Part shown: piece by piece, positions 8,745-17,246 of the stretch
Layout of the letters: each line of letters begins with the position of its first letter
Numbering within the stretch: the first letter of the stretch is position 1
Assembly (NCBI RefSeq): GCF_900105735.1
Contig: NZ_LT629793.1
Location: 372,001 to 436,000 of the forward strand
Direction: 5' to 3'
Length of the DNA: 64,000 bases
DNA from: Pseudomonas yamanorum
GTDB taxonomy: Bacteria > Pseudomonadota > Gammaproteobacteria > Pseudomonadales > Pseudomonadaceae
Made by a program: the position numbers and the translations under genes
Notes under the pieces: generated by a model
Told to the model about the DNA's origin: nothing
Seen by the model: the letters and a program-made list of their open reading frames with translations, nothing else
Database searches by the model: none

Positions 8745-9886
8745 GCAACAGCCGCGAATTGCTGCAGACGCTGGTGGGGTTTGATACCACCAGCCGCGAG
8801 TCCAACCTGCAATTGATCGAGTACGTACGCGAATACCTGGCGGGGTTCGGCGTCGCCAGCGAACTGATCTACAACGATGAACGCAGCAAAGCCAATCTGT
8901 TCGCCACCATCGGCCCGGCGCAAGTGCCCGGGATCGTGCTGTCGGGGCACACCGACGTGGTGCCGGTGGACGGGCAACCCTGGACGCTGCCCGCGTTTGC
9001 CCTGACCGAGCGCGACGGCAAGTTGTATGGCCGGGGCACGGCGGACATGAAGGGCTACATCGCCTGCGTGCTCGCGCTGGTGCCGTCGCTGGTGAACGCA
9101 GACCTGCGGATGCCGGTGCATATCGCCTTGTCCTATGACGAGGAAGTCGGCTGCCTTGGGGTGCGTTCGCTGCTCAAGGTACTGGAGCAATGGTCGGTGA
9201 AACCGCTGCTGTGCATTATCGGCGAGCCTACCGAGTTGAAGCCGGTGCTGGGCCATAAAGGCAAGCTCGCCATGCGCTGCGAAGTGCATGGCGAGGCGTG
9301 CCATTCGGCGTATGCGCCTCAGGGCGTGAATGCGATCGAGTATGCGGCGGAGTTGATTGGTGAGCTGGGGCGAATTGGCCAGCGCCTCAAGGTGCATCAG
9401 GACGAGCGCTTTGACCCGCCGTTCAGCACCGTGCAAACCGGGGTGATTTCCGGGGGCAAGGCGCTGAATATCGTCCCGGCGGATTGCCGCTTCGACTTTG
9501 AAGTGCGCGCCCTGCCGTCGATGGACCCGGGTGAAGTGGCCGAGGAGCTGCAAACCTATGCGATGCAGCAGGTGTTGCCGCGCATGCAGGCGGTGAGCCG
9601 GCAGAGTGCGATTCGCTTCAGTGAATTGTCGGCGTACCCGGGGCTGGCCACCGATCAGCGTAGCCAGGCGGCGGAGCTGATTGCGGCGTTTTGCGGCTCG
9701 CGGGAATTTGGCACCGTGGCGTTCGGAACTGAGGGTGGGTTGTTTGATGCGGCGGGCATTCCCACCGTGGTGTGCGGGCCCGGGAGCATGGACCAGGGGC
9801 ATAAGCCGGATGAGTTTGTGAGTGTGGAGCAACTGAAGGGTTGCGATGAAATGCTGCAGCGAATGTTGCTTTCGATCCGTACCTGA
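8741..9886 (+). CDS. M20 family deacylase, acetylornithine deacetylase (ArgE)-like
   Basis: A 381-residue M20 metallohydrolase. Metal ligands and catalytic residues are visible: SGHTDVVPVDG (His70, Asp72), GRGTADMKG (Asp102), SYDEEVGCLG (Glu134 catalytic, Glu135 ligand), a ligand Glu162 in GEPT, and a histidine in QGHKPDEF near the C-terminus. It resembles ArgE, which removes acetyl from N2-acetylornithine. Pseudomonads make arginine mainly by acetyl transfer, and the gene is the last of a catabolic operon, so it more likely hydrolyses an N-acyl intermediate of that pathway. The start overlaps the DUF1028 stop. Confidence 0.85.
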   Translation: MSNSRELLQTLVGFDTTSRESNLQLIEYVREYLAGFGVASELIYNDERSKANLFATIGPAQVPGIVLSGHTDVVPVDGQPWTLPAFALTERDGKLYGRGTADMKGYIACVLALVPSLVNADLRMPVHIALSYDEEVGCLGVRSLLKVLEQWSVKPLLCIIGEPTELKPVLGHKGKLAMRCEVHGEACHSAYAPQGVNAIEYAAELIGELGRIGQRLKVHQDERFDPPFSTVQTGVISGGKALNIVPADCRFDFEVRALPSMDPGEVAEELQTYAMQQVLPRMQAVSRQSAIRFSELSAYPGLATDQRSQAAELIAAFCGSREFGTVAFGTEGGLFDAAGIPTVVCGPGSMDQGHKPDEFVSVEQLKGCDEMLQRMLLSIRT

Positions 9887-9910
9887 TTCCCCAAGCAGTA
9901 CAAATCAACT

Positions 9911-10000
9911 GTGGGAGCCGGGCTTGCCCGCGATGGCGGTGGATCAGTTGGCCTATTTGCTGGCTGACACACCGCCATCGCGGGCAAGCCCGGCTCCCAC
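9911..10000. repeat. REP pair (BIME-like inverted repeat)
   Basis: Two inverted REP units, 'gtgggagccgggcttgcccgcgatggcggtg' and its reverse complement, flank about 25 bases and end in a T-run (10002-10008). The whole element folds as one long hairpin. It lies between the converging M20 and LysR genes and may also act as terminator for both. This REP class is typical of fluorescens-group genomes. Confidence 0.85.
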
Positions 10001-10018
10001 ATTTTTTTGCTCTGTGTT

Positions 10019-10930
10019 TTACCCAAGTAACCGCGCCAGCTCTTCCCGGCAATACTCCACAAACAACTGCACCGGCTTGGTCAACGGCGCCCGCCGCAAC
10101 CACACTGCCGACAACCCCGAACCCGTCACCGTCTCCGCCAACGGCACACACACCAGCTTCTGCCCGTCATAGGAATACGGCGAAAACGGCTTGGTCACCA
10201 GAATCGAAAAGCCAAACCCGCGCCCCACCATCCCGCGCACCATCTCGATCGACGGCGAACTGAAGACAATATTCGGCGTCAGCCCACGCTCCTCAAAGAT
10301 GCTCACGAAGTACGTCCGGCTCGGAAGCACATCCAGCAGAATCATCGGCTCCAGCACCAAATCCGCCAGTGACACCTTGGCCTGCTGCGCAAACCGGTGA
10401 TCCGCCGGTAACAACGCATAGGGTTGCTGCGGCGGCATCAGCGGTGTGGTCTCGATGGCGCTGCCCAGGTCATGCTCAAACAGCATCGCCACGTCGATAC
10501 TGCCGGCGGTCAGCGCCTGCACCAGCTCCTGCTGTTCGCCGTCCCGCAGGCGGATTTCCACCCCCGGCCAGCGCTGCTTGAAGCCTGCAATCAAACGCGG
10601 CAAATACAGCGGCGCCACCGTCTCGAAGCAGCCGATATCGATCTGCCCCGCCACCACGTCGTTGTCTGCCAGCGCGTTCTGCTCGAATTCATGGGCTACC
10701 CGCAGCAGCTCCAGGGCCTTGCGATAGAACCGTGCACCACTGGGCGTCAGCGACACCCCTTGGGCGTGATGGCGGATAAACAACTGCACGCCAAAGCTGT
10801 CTTCCAGCTGCTTGATGGCCGTCGACACCGACGGTTGCGCGATATAGAGCTTGCGCGAGGCCTCTGCCACGCTGCCGCACTCGGCGGTGGTTACAAAATA
10901 TTTGAGCTGGCGCAGGTTATAGGCAGCCAT
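10019..10930 (-). CDS. LysR-family transcriptional regulator
   Basis: A 303-residue LysR regulator. The winged helix-turn-helix is at residues 1-60 (YNLRQLKYFVTTAECGSVAEASRKLYIAQPSVSTAIKQLE), followed by the periplasmic-binding-like effector domain. The start MAAYNLRQ is preceded by GGAGG. It is divergent from the NCS1 nucleobase permease with 251 bases between starts, which suggests it controls uptake of a purine, pyrimidine or related ring compound. The effector is unknown. Confidence 0.88.
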   Translation of the reverse strand: MAAYNLRQLKYFVTTAECGSVAEASRKLYIAQPSVSTAIKQLEDSFGVQLFIRHHAQGVSLTPSGARFYRKALELLRVAHEFEQNALADNDVVAGQIDIGCFETVAPLYLPRLIAGFKQRWPGVEIRLRDGEQQELVQALTAGSIDVAMLFEHDLGSAIETTPLMPPQQPYALLPADHRFAQQAKVSLADLVLEPMILLDVLPSRTYFVSIFEERGLTPNIVFSSPSIEMVRGMVGRGFGFSILVTKPFSPYSYDGQKLVCVPLAETVTGSGLSAVWLRRAPLTKPVQLFVEYCREELARLLG

Positions 10931-11181
10931 CGGGACCTCCAGAAACGTGGGAATTCGCCCCAAACAAGTGCAAGAAAAAGCCGCTTTTTTTGACGATTCA
11001 AGTCCATGCAACATACCGGAGCGAAAATCGCCGCGAGATATTATTTTTAAGGTCTATAGCAACAAACTTACTAATTTACCTACCCGTGACCATTGCACAT
11101 GATCACTCCAACAACAAAAGCGACGCACACGCGCCGCCCAGCGAAGTACGTCAACGTACTCACCTTGCCTTGGAGCTCGTC

Positions 11182-12597
11182 ATGGTTACCACTGCAACAT
11201 CCTCCGCCCCGCTTATCGAAAAACACACGATTGGATACGTGCCCCCGGAAGATCGCCACGGAAAGGTAAGAGACTTGTTCACCCTGTGGTTCGGCGGCAA
11301 CATCGCGCCGTTGCCCATCGTCACCGGCGCGCTGGCCGTGCAACTGTTCGGCTTGAACCTGGTGTGGGGCATCATCGCCATCCTCGTCGGCCACCTCGTC
11401 GGCGGCGTGCTGATGGCATTGCACTCGGCCCAAGGCCCACAAATGGGCATCCCGCAAATGATCCAGAGCCGCGCCCAGTTCGGCTCCCTCGGCGCACTGC
11501 TGGTGGTGGTGATCGCCGGCGTGATGTACATCGGCTTCTTCGCCTCCAACATCGTACTGGCGGGCAAATCCCTGCACGGCGTCGTCGACGCGATCCCGGT
11601 GCCAGTGGGCATCGTCATCGGCGCCATCGGCTCGGGGATCATCGGCATCATCGGCTACCGCTTCATCCACGTGCTCAACCGCATCGGCACCTGGGTGCTG
11701 GGCGCGGGCATCGTGCTGGGTTTCGGCTACATCTTCACCCATGTGCAGACGGCCGACTTCCTGACGCGCGGCAACTTCAACATCTCCGGCTGGCTGGCCA
11801 CCGTGTCGCTGGCTGCGCTGTGGCAGATCGCGTTTGCACCGTATGTGTCTGACTACTCCCGCTACCTGCCGGCGGATGTGCCGGTGGCGTCGACCTTCTG
11901 GACCACCTATCTGGGCACCGTGCTCGGTTCCAGCCTGTCGTTCATCTTCGGTGCGGTTGCGGTACTCGCCACGCCGGTGGGAATGGACACCATGGACGCG
12001 GTCAAACTGGCGACCGGCTCCATTGGCCCGCTGATGCTGTTGCTGTTCCTGCTCAGCGTGATCAGTCATAACGCCCTTAACCTGTACGGCGCCGTGCTGT
12101 CGTTGATCACCCTGGTACAGACCTTTGCCTACCGCTGGATCCCCACCGCCAAGGCGCGCGCCGTGATCTCGGTGCTGGTGTTGGCCGCGTGTTCGATTGC
12201 GGCGGTGTTTGCGTCGAAGGATTTTATCGGGCACTTCGTGGACATGGTGCTGGTGCTGCTGGTGGTACTGGTGCCGTGGACGGCGATCAACCTGATCGAC
12301 TTCTATGCGATTCATAAGGGCAAGTACGACATCGGTTCGATCTTTCGGGTCGACGGCGGGATTTACGGGCGGTACAACCCTCAGGCGCTGGTGGCCTATG
12401 CGGTGGGGATTGTGGTGCAGATTCCGTTTATGAATACGCCGCTGTATGTCGGGCCGATTTCGGCACACATCAACGGGGCGGATTTGTCGTGGTTGGTGGG
12501 GTTGGTGGTGACGTCACCGTTGTATTTCTGGTTGGCGAGTCGGGACAGTGCGTATAAGCGCCGGTTGGAGGGGGGGAAGTTGGTGGGTGGGGTTTAA
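11182..12597 (+). CDS. NCS1 nucleobase:cation symporter (CodB/cytosine permease-like)
   Basis: A 471-residue inner-membrane transporter with about twelve transmembrane segments. LWFGGNIAPLPIVTGAL (about residues 32-48), GPQMGIPQMIQSRAQFG and ISHNALNLYGAVLS are NCS1 signatures; the group imports cytosine, purines, hydantoins, thiamine or allantoin. The start MVTTATSSA is supported by GGAG seven bases upstream; longer in-frame extensions are not hydrophobic and look non-coding. No degradative enzyme lies beside it, so the substrate stays open. A strong terminator follows at 12618. Confidence 0.88.
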   Translation: MVTTATSSAPLIEKHTIGYVPPEDRHGKVRDLFTLWFGGNIAPLPIVTGALAVQLFGLNLVWGIIAILVGHLVGGVLMALHSAQGPQMGIPQMIQSRAQFGSLGALLVVVIAGVMYIGFFASNIVLAGKSLHGVVDAIPVPVGIVIGAIGSGIIGIIGYRFIHVLNRIGTWVLGAGIVLGFGYIFTHVQTADFLTRGNFNISGWLATVSLAALWQIAFAPYVSDYSRYLPADVPVASTFWTTYLGTVLGSSLSFIFGAVAVLATPVGMDTMDAVKLATGSIGPLMLLLFLLSVISHNALNLYGAVLSLITLVQTFAYRWIPTAKARAVISVLVLAACSIAAVFASKDFIGHFVDMVLVLLVVLVPWTAINLIDFYAIHKGKYDIGSIFRVDGGIYGRYNPQALVAYAVGIVVQIPFMNTPLYVGPISAHINGADLSWLVGLVVTSPLYFWLASRDSAYKRRLEGGKLVGGV

Positions 12598-12617
12598 TAG
12601 AGCCCGGCTCAGTTATG

Positions 12618-12643
12618 AGAAAACCCGCATTAGCGGGTTTTCT
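12618..12643 (+). terminator. Rho-independent terminator after NCS1 permease
   Basis: A perfect 11-bp stem (AGAAAACCCGC / GCGGGTTTTCT) with a 4-base loop lies 21 bases past the permease stop. The A and T tracts in the stem make it work in both directions. Confidence 0.8.
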
Positions 12644-12680
12644 AGTTATAGGGCTTGGCGAGTCTTGGTGGTGTCAGCAA

Positions 12681-12725
12681 GGCCGCCATCGCGGCCTCGC
12701 TAAAGCTCGACGGCTCCAACAGGGG
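12681..12725. repeat. Single REP unit
   Basis: GCCGCCATCGCGGCCTCGC followed by TAAAGCTCGACGGCTCC and AACAGGGG. A near-identical unit is at 50253-50300. It is a solitary unit without an inverted partner. Confidence 0.6.
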
Positions 12726-12821
12726 GGCGGGGGTGTTAGTGGGTTTTGTGTTCGGCGGTGCTGTCGGGGTGTTCTTTCTTTATCATGGGGGCTGTCGTTC
12801 AATTTCCACTCTGGTAACCCA

Positions 12822-13313
12822 ATGCCCGCCCTCACCTTCCGTAACGCCAACCCCGCCGACGCCAACCGTTGCTACGAGATCGAAATCTCGGCCTACGAAG
12901 GCGATGAAGCCGCCACCCTGGAAAAGATCGCCACGCGCATCGCGCTGTACCCGCAAGGCTTTCTGATCCTGGAGGCGGATGGTGTTGTGGTCGGTTTCAT
13001 CAACTGCGGTTGCGCCGATGAAGTGGTGATGTCGGATGAGGCCTTCAAGGAGTTGGTCGGGCATTCAGCCGATGCGCCGAATGTGGTGATCATGTCGGTG
13101 GTGGTTGACCCGGCTCATCAGGGCAAGGGTTATTCGACGCAGTTGATGGAGACGTTTATCCAGCGCATGCAGGCGATGGGCAAGAAGACCATTCACCTGA
13201 TGTGCAAGGAACGCCACGTGGAGCTGTATAAGCGCATGGGCTATCGCTATGTGCAGCCGTCGGCGTCGGACCATGGCGGGATGGCGTGGCATGAGATGGT
13301 GATGGATCTATGA
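12822..13313 (+). CDS. GNAT N-acetyltransferase (arylalkylamine NAT-like)
   Basis: A 163-residue GNAT. The acetyl-CoA loop is VIMSVVVDPAHQGKGYSTQLMETFIQ (about 89-114) and the C-terminal motif is LMCKERHVELYKRMGYRYV, with tyrosines in the catalytic position. The order AYEGDEAATLEKIATRIALYPQGFLILE is typical of the group related to serotonin/arylalkylamine acetyltransferases. No clear ribosome site lies before ATG 12822, but the fold begins there. It overlaps the following GNAT gene by four bases. Confidence 0.85.
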   Translation: MPALTFRNANPADANRCYEIEISAYEGDEAATLEKIATRIALYPQGFLILEADGVVVGFINCGCADEVVMSDEAFKELVGHSADAPNVVIMSVVVDPAHQGKGYSTQLMETFIQRMQAMGKKTIHLMCKERHVELYKRMGYRYVQPSASDHGGMAWHEMVMDL

Positions 13314-13735
13314 AGCCGCATCTGATTGAGGTCGGCGACCAGCCAGACGCCAAAGCCGAGCAGCTCCTGGGCAGCGGCCTCGCCGCCTTCAACGAGCACG
13401 TCACCGGGTCCAATGACCGACGTCCGTTGACGGTGCTGATCAAGCATCCCGACACCGGTGAAACCCTCGGCGGCATCACCGGCAAAACCAGCCTCGGCAT
13501 GGCCTTTCTCGACCTGTTTCATCTGCCCGAGGCCCTGCGTGGCTCAGGCCTGGGCACAACGCTGCTGAAAGCATTCGAAGACGAAGCCCGTCACCGTGGC
13601 TGCCGCTCGGCGATGCTGTACACCCTCAGTTTCCAGGCCCCGGAGTTTTACGAGAAGAATGGCTGGGTGCGGTTTGGTGAAATCCCTTGCGACCCGGAAG
13701 GCAGCAGCCGGGTGTTCCTGAGCAAAATGCTCTGA
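13310..13735 (+). CDS. GNAT N-acetyltransferase
   Basis: A 141-residue GNAT. Visible are the FHLPEALRGSGLGTTLLKAFEDEA acetyl-CoA loop (about residues 70-93) and the final motif TLSFQAPEFYEKNGWVRFGEIP with a catalytic-type tyrosine. Its ATG sits inside the stop of the upstream GNAT (ATGA), so the two are coupled. The N-terminal half (VLIKHPDTGETLGGITGKTSLG) resembles small GNATs often annotated as histone acetyltransferase HPA2-like. Substrate unknown. Confidence 0.85.
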   Translation: MKPHLIEVGDQPDAKAEQLLGSGLAAFNEHVTGSNDRRPLTVLIKHPDTGETLGGITGKTSLGMAFLDLFHLPEALRGSGLGTTLLKAFEDEARHRGCRSAMLYTLSFQAPEFYEKNGWVRFGEIPCDPEGSSRVFLSKML

Positions 13736-13745
13736 GGAACTTACT

Positions 13746-13958
13746 TCACTCGATGTCGAACATACGCTCAATCAGCTTTATCGCCTGACGCCCATCCGCC
13801 GCATACAACCCAGCCAGCGCTTGTTGATCCGAAAGCCGGTGCAAGTTGAAGTGGTTGTAGAACGCTTGGCCGGTGCGCTGCGGTTCAAAATGACTCGCCT
13901 CAAGAAGGCGCAGGAACTCCAGATAAGCCAGCTTCTCCAGTGCGAGGCGCTCAGCCAT
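13746..13958 (-). CDS. Small hypothetical protein, about 70 aa
   Basis: A 70-residue, helix-rich cytoplasmic-looking protein starting MAERLALEKLAYLEF. No family was recognised. Its ATG lies within the last codons of the upstream lipoprotein gene (8-base overlap), so it is translationally coupled to it and probably real. It has no signal peptide or cysteine. It ends ten bases from the convergent GNAT. Confidence 0.6.
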   Translation of the reverse strand: MAERLALEKLAYLEFLRLLEASHFEPQRTGQAFYNHFNLHRLSDQQALAGLYAADGRQAIKLIERMFDIE

Positions 13959-14496
13959 CACCCTGTCCTTCCAACGGGAAAATGACTTCCTGAGTGTCCA
14001 GGTTCTTGATCGTCGAGTACGTGCGGTACTCCACGCTGTAGGCACCCGGGTAGCCCTTGGTGCTGGCGGTCATGCGGAAGGTCACGACATACCGCTGGCC
14101 CCCGGCAAACACCACATCATCGGCGCCTTTGTTGCAGAAGGCGCCGCCGGTGCCCAAGGCGTTCATCGACACGTTGCACCAGCGCAATGAATGCTTGCCC
14201 GGAGCCAACTTGAGCGCCTGTTCACCGGACACATCAAGGATTGAACGTCGACCGGCGCCCGGGAGCGCAACGCCGTCTACTTCCGTGGCCAACACCAAGC
14301 GGTGAAACGGCACGCCCAGTTCACGTACCCGGAACGTTTCGAAGTACACCAGCGCTGCATTCGGGTGGTTGTCGGAGAGGTCGACCGGTTGCATTTTTTC
14401 CGGGGCCCAATCGCCTTGGTAGTTCTTGTAGTGGTGGTCGGAACAGGCGCCGAGCAGCGGGAATACACAGGCAACGGCGAGCTTTAACACTTTCAT
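13951..14496 (-). CDS. Putative lipoprotein
   Basis: A 181-residue exported lipoprotein. The signal peptide MKVLKLAVACVFPLLGAC ends in the lipobox LLGAC, with Cys18 as the lipidated residue and Ser next, which suggests outer-membrane sorting. The mature part has three more cysteines and a central block LKLAPGKHSLRWCNV like PEGA-type or extracellular beta-sandwich domains that bind the envelope; that comparison is tentative. It forms a two-gene unit with the overlapping 70-residue gene. Confidence 0.75.
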   Translation of the reverse strand: MKVLKLAVACVFPLLGACSDHHYKNYQGDWAPEKMQPVDLSDNHPNAALVYFETFRVRELGVPFHRLVLATEVDGVALPGAGRRSILDVSGEQALKLAPGKHSLRWCNVSMNALGTGGAFCNKGADDVVFAGGQRYVVTFRMTASTKGYPGAYSVEYRTYSTIKNLDTQEVIFPLEGQGDG

Positions 14497-14571
14497 CGGA
14501 TAAACGGTCCTTGTGAGCGATGACATCATATCGACATCATTTCGATTTTCTTAAGTGCAATTGCTCACGCG

Positions 14572-15099
14572 TTAAGACTGAAGTCTTTTACCAAACAGCC
14601 GATTTTCATGGCTCTCATTCTGAAACGTGTAAGTCGGCGCCCCCAGCAGCTCATAACCACGGCGCGGATAAAACCCCAGCGCACGCTCGTTGCCGACCCA
14701 CACCGTCGCCCACAGCAACGACGCCCCACCCTGCCCTGCACGCTGTTCAACCGCTTGCAGCAAACGGTAGCCGAGGCCCAGGCCGGTAAACCGTTCCTGG
14801 ATGTAGAGTCGCTGCAACTCCGCCGCTTTCGGGGTTGAGATCAGCGCATGGCCGGTGTCCATCGCCACCTGGGCAAACCCCACCAGATGCCCATTTGATT
14901 CAGCGACGATAATCGCCGTGCCCGGCTGGGCGATCAGCGCGGAAATCGTCTGGGGCGAAAACGCTTGCAGCGCCTCGGCAGCGATTGAGTCGCGAATGCC
15001 TTCTGTGGCGTAGGTATCGAGAAAAACCTGCATGCCCAGCACGCCAATGCATAACGCGTCTTCAGGCCGTGCATCGCGGATAAGCATGTCGGGGAGCAT
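14572..15099 (-). CDS. GNAT N-acetyltransferase
   Basis: A 175-residue GNAT starting MLPDMLIRDARPED; a start 12 bases later (MLIRDARPED) is equally possible. The acetyl-CoA loop is AELQRLYIQERFTGLGLGYRLLQAVEQRA and the closing motif is VWVGNERALGFYPRRGYELLG. This arrangement fits the phosphinothricin/diamine acetyltransferase-like branch. It is transcribed alone; the lipoprotein gene on the same strand starts 76 bases downstream. Confidence 0.83.
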   Translation of the reverse strand: MLPDMLIRDARPEDALCIGVLGMQVFLDTYATEGIRDSIAAEALQAFSPQTISALIAQPGTAIIVAESNGHLVGFAQVAMDTGHALISTPKAAELQRLYIQERFTGLGLGYRLLQAVEQRAGQGGASLLWATVWVGNERALGFYPRRGYELLGAPTYTFQNESHENRLFGKRLQS

Positions 15100-15218
15100 T
15101 CGAGGGGTACTCTCAAAATCAGCAAAGGCAACGTTTTAACACAACTGCACATCTCTTCAATTGCCAGCCCGGATTTGCCCCAGTAGGGTTATCGCTTCCC
15201 CCGCCAACAGGAACCACC

Positions 15219-15899
15219 ATGACCTGGTTTTCAGACCCCGCCGCTGTTGCTCGCTACGCCGAAGGCCCGGTGAGGCTGGTGCCGGGTTTCGAGTCCCTGC
15301 AGCGCATGGCCACCCTGTTGCTACGCGAAACCGTCCCGGCCACCGGCAAGGTATTGGTACTCGGTGCAGGCGGCGGGCTGGAGTTGAAGAAGTTTGCTGA
15401 CAGCCAGCCCGAGTGGCAGTTTGTGGGGGTGGACCCGTCTGCCGAGATGCTGAAGCTGGCCGAGGCCACCTTGGGTCCGCTGATGGCCCGTGTGCAGTTG
15501 CATGAAGGCTATATCGATACCGCGCCCGAGGGGCCGTTCGATGCCGCCACGTCCTTGCTGACCTTGCACTTCATCCCGGCCAAAGAGCGTCTGCAAACCC
15601 TAAAAGAACTGTGGCGGCGCTTGTCGCCAGGCGCGCCTTTGATTGCGGCGCATCACAGCTTCCCCCAATCCTCGCCAGAGGAAAAAGCGCGCTGGCTGAA
15701 GCGTTATGCGGCCTATGCCGTGGATTCCGGCGTGCCGCCTGAAGATGCGCAGCGGGCGATTGCCGCCATCAGCAGCCACTTGCCGGTGCTGTCACCCAAC
15801 AACGATGAAGCGCTGCTACGGGAGGCAGGCTTTGAAGGTGTGGAACTGTTCTACGCGGGCTTCAGTTTCAAGGGCTGGATTGCCTACAAGCCCGCCTAG
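15219..15899 (+). CDS. SAM-dependent class I methyltransferase
   Basis: A 226-residue methyltransferase. Motif I is VLVLGAGGGLELKKF (about 46-60), the acidic residue after beta-2 is in FVGVDPSAEML, and motif IV lies in FDAATSLLTLHFI. It is of the Methyltransf_25/12 type seen in small-molecule and tRNA-modifying enzymes. CAGGA lies before the ATG. The target is unknown and the neighbours give no hint. It ends 14 bases from a convergent gene. Confidence 0.85.
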   Translation: MTWFSDPAAVARYAEGPVRLVPGFESLQRMATLLLRETVPATGKVLVLGAGGGLELKKFADSQPEWQFVGVDPSAEMLKLAEATLGPLMARVQLHEGYIDTAPEGPFDAATSLLTLHFIPAKERLQTLKELWRRLSPGAPLIAAHHSFPQSSPEEKARWLKRYAAYAVDSGVPPEDAQRAIAAISSHLPVLSPNNDEALLREAGFEGVELFYAGFSFKGWIAYKPA

Positions 15900-15913
15900 C
15901 TTCCGGGGGAGTC

Positions 15914-17119
15914 TTACCAACTCCCCGACGCGCCACCCCCACCGCTGGAACCGCCACCCCCCGATGAGCTGCTGCTGGAACTGGAGCTCGAACCGGAGGA
16001 GCTGGAGCCCCCACCAGACCCCGACCCCGACCCGCCGCTGATACCGTGGGCAAAGATGAACAGCGCCGCGAACGAAGCGAATGGAAACGCCAGCAGCCAT
16101 CCCGTGGCGCCCTTATCAATCAATGCCCCAGCGACCCCGTACACCACCAGCACCGCCACCAGCCGCGCGATAAAGCCGCCCTGGCTCTCTTTCCACATGC
16201 TTTTCATCACCAGGAACAGGCCGAAGTACAGGCCCAGGATCAGCAGCCCGGCCATGGGATAAGCCAGCCAGTGGATCAGCGACAGGTCGCCAACAAAGTG
16301 ATCGGTCAGCAGCACCCCGGCGATATAAATCAACAGCCCCAGCACGGCATAAAACGCCACCCTCGCCTGCCACAACGCGCCAAACGTGGCACCGCCAATC
16401 AACATGCACAGGGGCAGCAACAGCAAATAGACCGGCCAGTCTTTGCCGCCTGCAACCGTTACCAGCGCCACAGTGACAACGACCACCGCCATCAGGGCCC
16501 GACGCCAAGGGAGTTTTTCAGCCCCCATCAATACCCCGACCACCCCGCCAAACATGAACGCCAGGAGCACCGCATAAGCCTCAGGCGGAAAACCGGCCTT
16601 GGCCACCTCGGGCAAATTGCCGCCGTCCACCAACAGCGTCAGGTCGTCCACCGCCTGCTGCACGCCGCCGGCGTAATCGCCCTGGCGAAAGGCCGGGGTG
16701 ATGTGCTCTTCGATGATGCGGTGGGCCAGCAGGTCGGTGACCACGCCTTCCAGGCCGTAACCGACTTCGATCCGCACCTTGCGATCGTCCTTCGCCACCA
16801 GCAGCAGGATGCCGTCGTTGACGTCCTTGCGCCCCAGTTTCCAGGCACGGAAGAGTTGGTTGGCGAAGTCTTCGATGCCCACGCCCTGGGTGCTCGGCAG
16901 CAGCATCACAGCCACCTGTGCGCCTTTGCGTTGTTCCAGGCCGGCGAGTTGCGTGGTCATGCGCGATTGAGTGGCGGCGTCGAGGGTGTGGGTCAGGTCG
17001 ATCACGCGCTGGTCCAGCGCAACCGTGACCGGCGCCGGGGGAACGGTATCGGCCCACACCTGCGAGCCGGAAACGATCAGTAGCAAGCCCAAGACACATT
17101 GCCGTAGGAACACCATCAT
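15914..17119 (-). CDS. TPM-domain membrane protein with Gly/Ser-rich tail
   Basis: A 401-residue protein. A signal peptide (residues 1-23, ending VWA-DT) is followed by a TPM/PF04536 domain (about 30-165) with IDLTHTLDAATQSRM, QVAVMLLPST and DVNDGILLLVAKDDRKVRIEVGYGLEGVVTD. Five or six transmembrane helices lie between about 185 and 345, and the C-terminal 55 residues are almost only Gly and Ser. This architecture matches the YgcG family. TPM domains are implicated in photosystem repair in plants; the bacterial role is unclear. AGGT precedes the ATG. Confidence 0.85.
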   Translation of the reverse strand: MMVFLRQCVLGLLLIVSGSQVWADTVPPAPVTVALDQRVIDLTHTLDAATQSRMTTQLAGLEQRKGAQVAVMLLPSTQGVGIEDFANQLFRAWKLGRKDVNDGILLLVAKDDRKVRIEVGYGLEGVVTDLLAHRIIEEHITPAFRQGDYAGGVQQAVDDLTLLVDGGNLPEVAKAGFPPEAYAVLLAFMFGGVVGVLMGAEKLPWRRALMAVVVVTVALVTVAGGKDWPVYLLLLPLCMLIGGATFGALWQARVAFYAVLGLLIYIAGVLLTDHFVGDLSLIHWLAYPMAGLLILGLYFGLFLVMKSMWKESQGGFIARLVAVLVVYGVAGALIDKGATGWLLAFPFASFAALFIFAHGISGGSGSGSGGGSSSSGSSSSSSSSSSGGGGSSGGGGASGSW

Positions 17120-17246
17120 GTTTTGTTACCTGAAGTTTCATCCTGAATCGGCCGACTTTACCCTATCGACGCTGTAAACAGGTGACCCGAAGCCACCGAC
17201 TATCTAGACTTACGCCACCCCCACACGCGCCCTACACGAGAACGCC

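Noticed and set aside
8741..9886. Housekeeping argE
   Set aside because: Motifs fit ArgE, but pseudomonads recycle acetyl groups with ArgJ, and the gene is the last of a catabolic operon. A pathway-specific deacylase is preferred.
9911..10000. Inverted repeats as possible CRISPR or attachment sites
   Set aside because: They are single REP pairs with no regularly spaced direct repeats, no cas genes and no integrase nearby.
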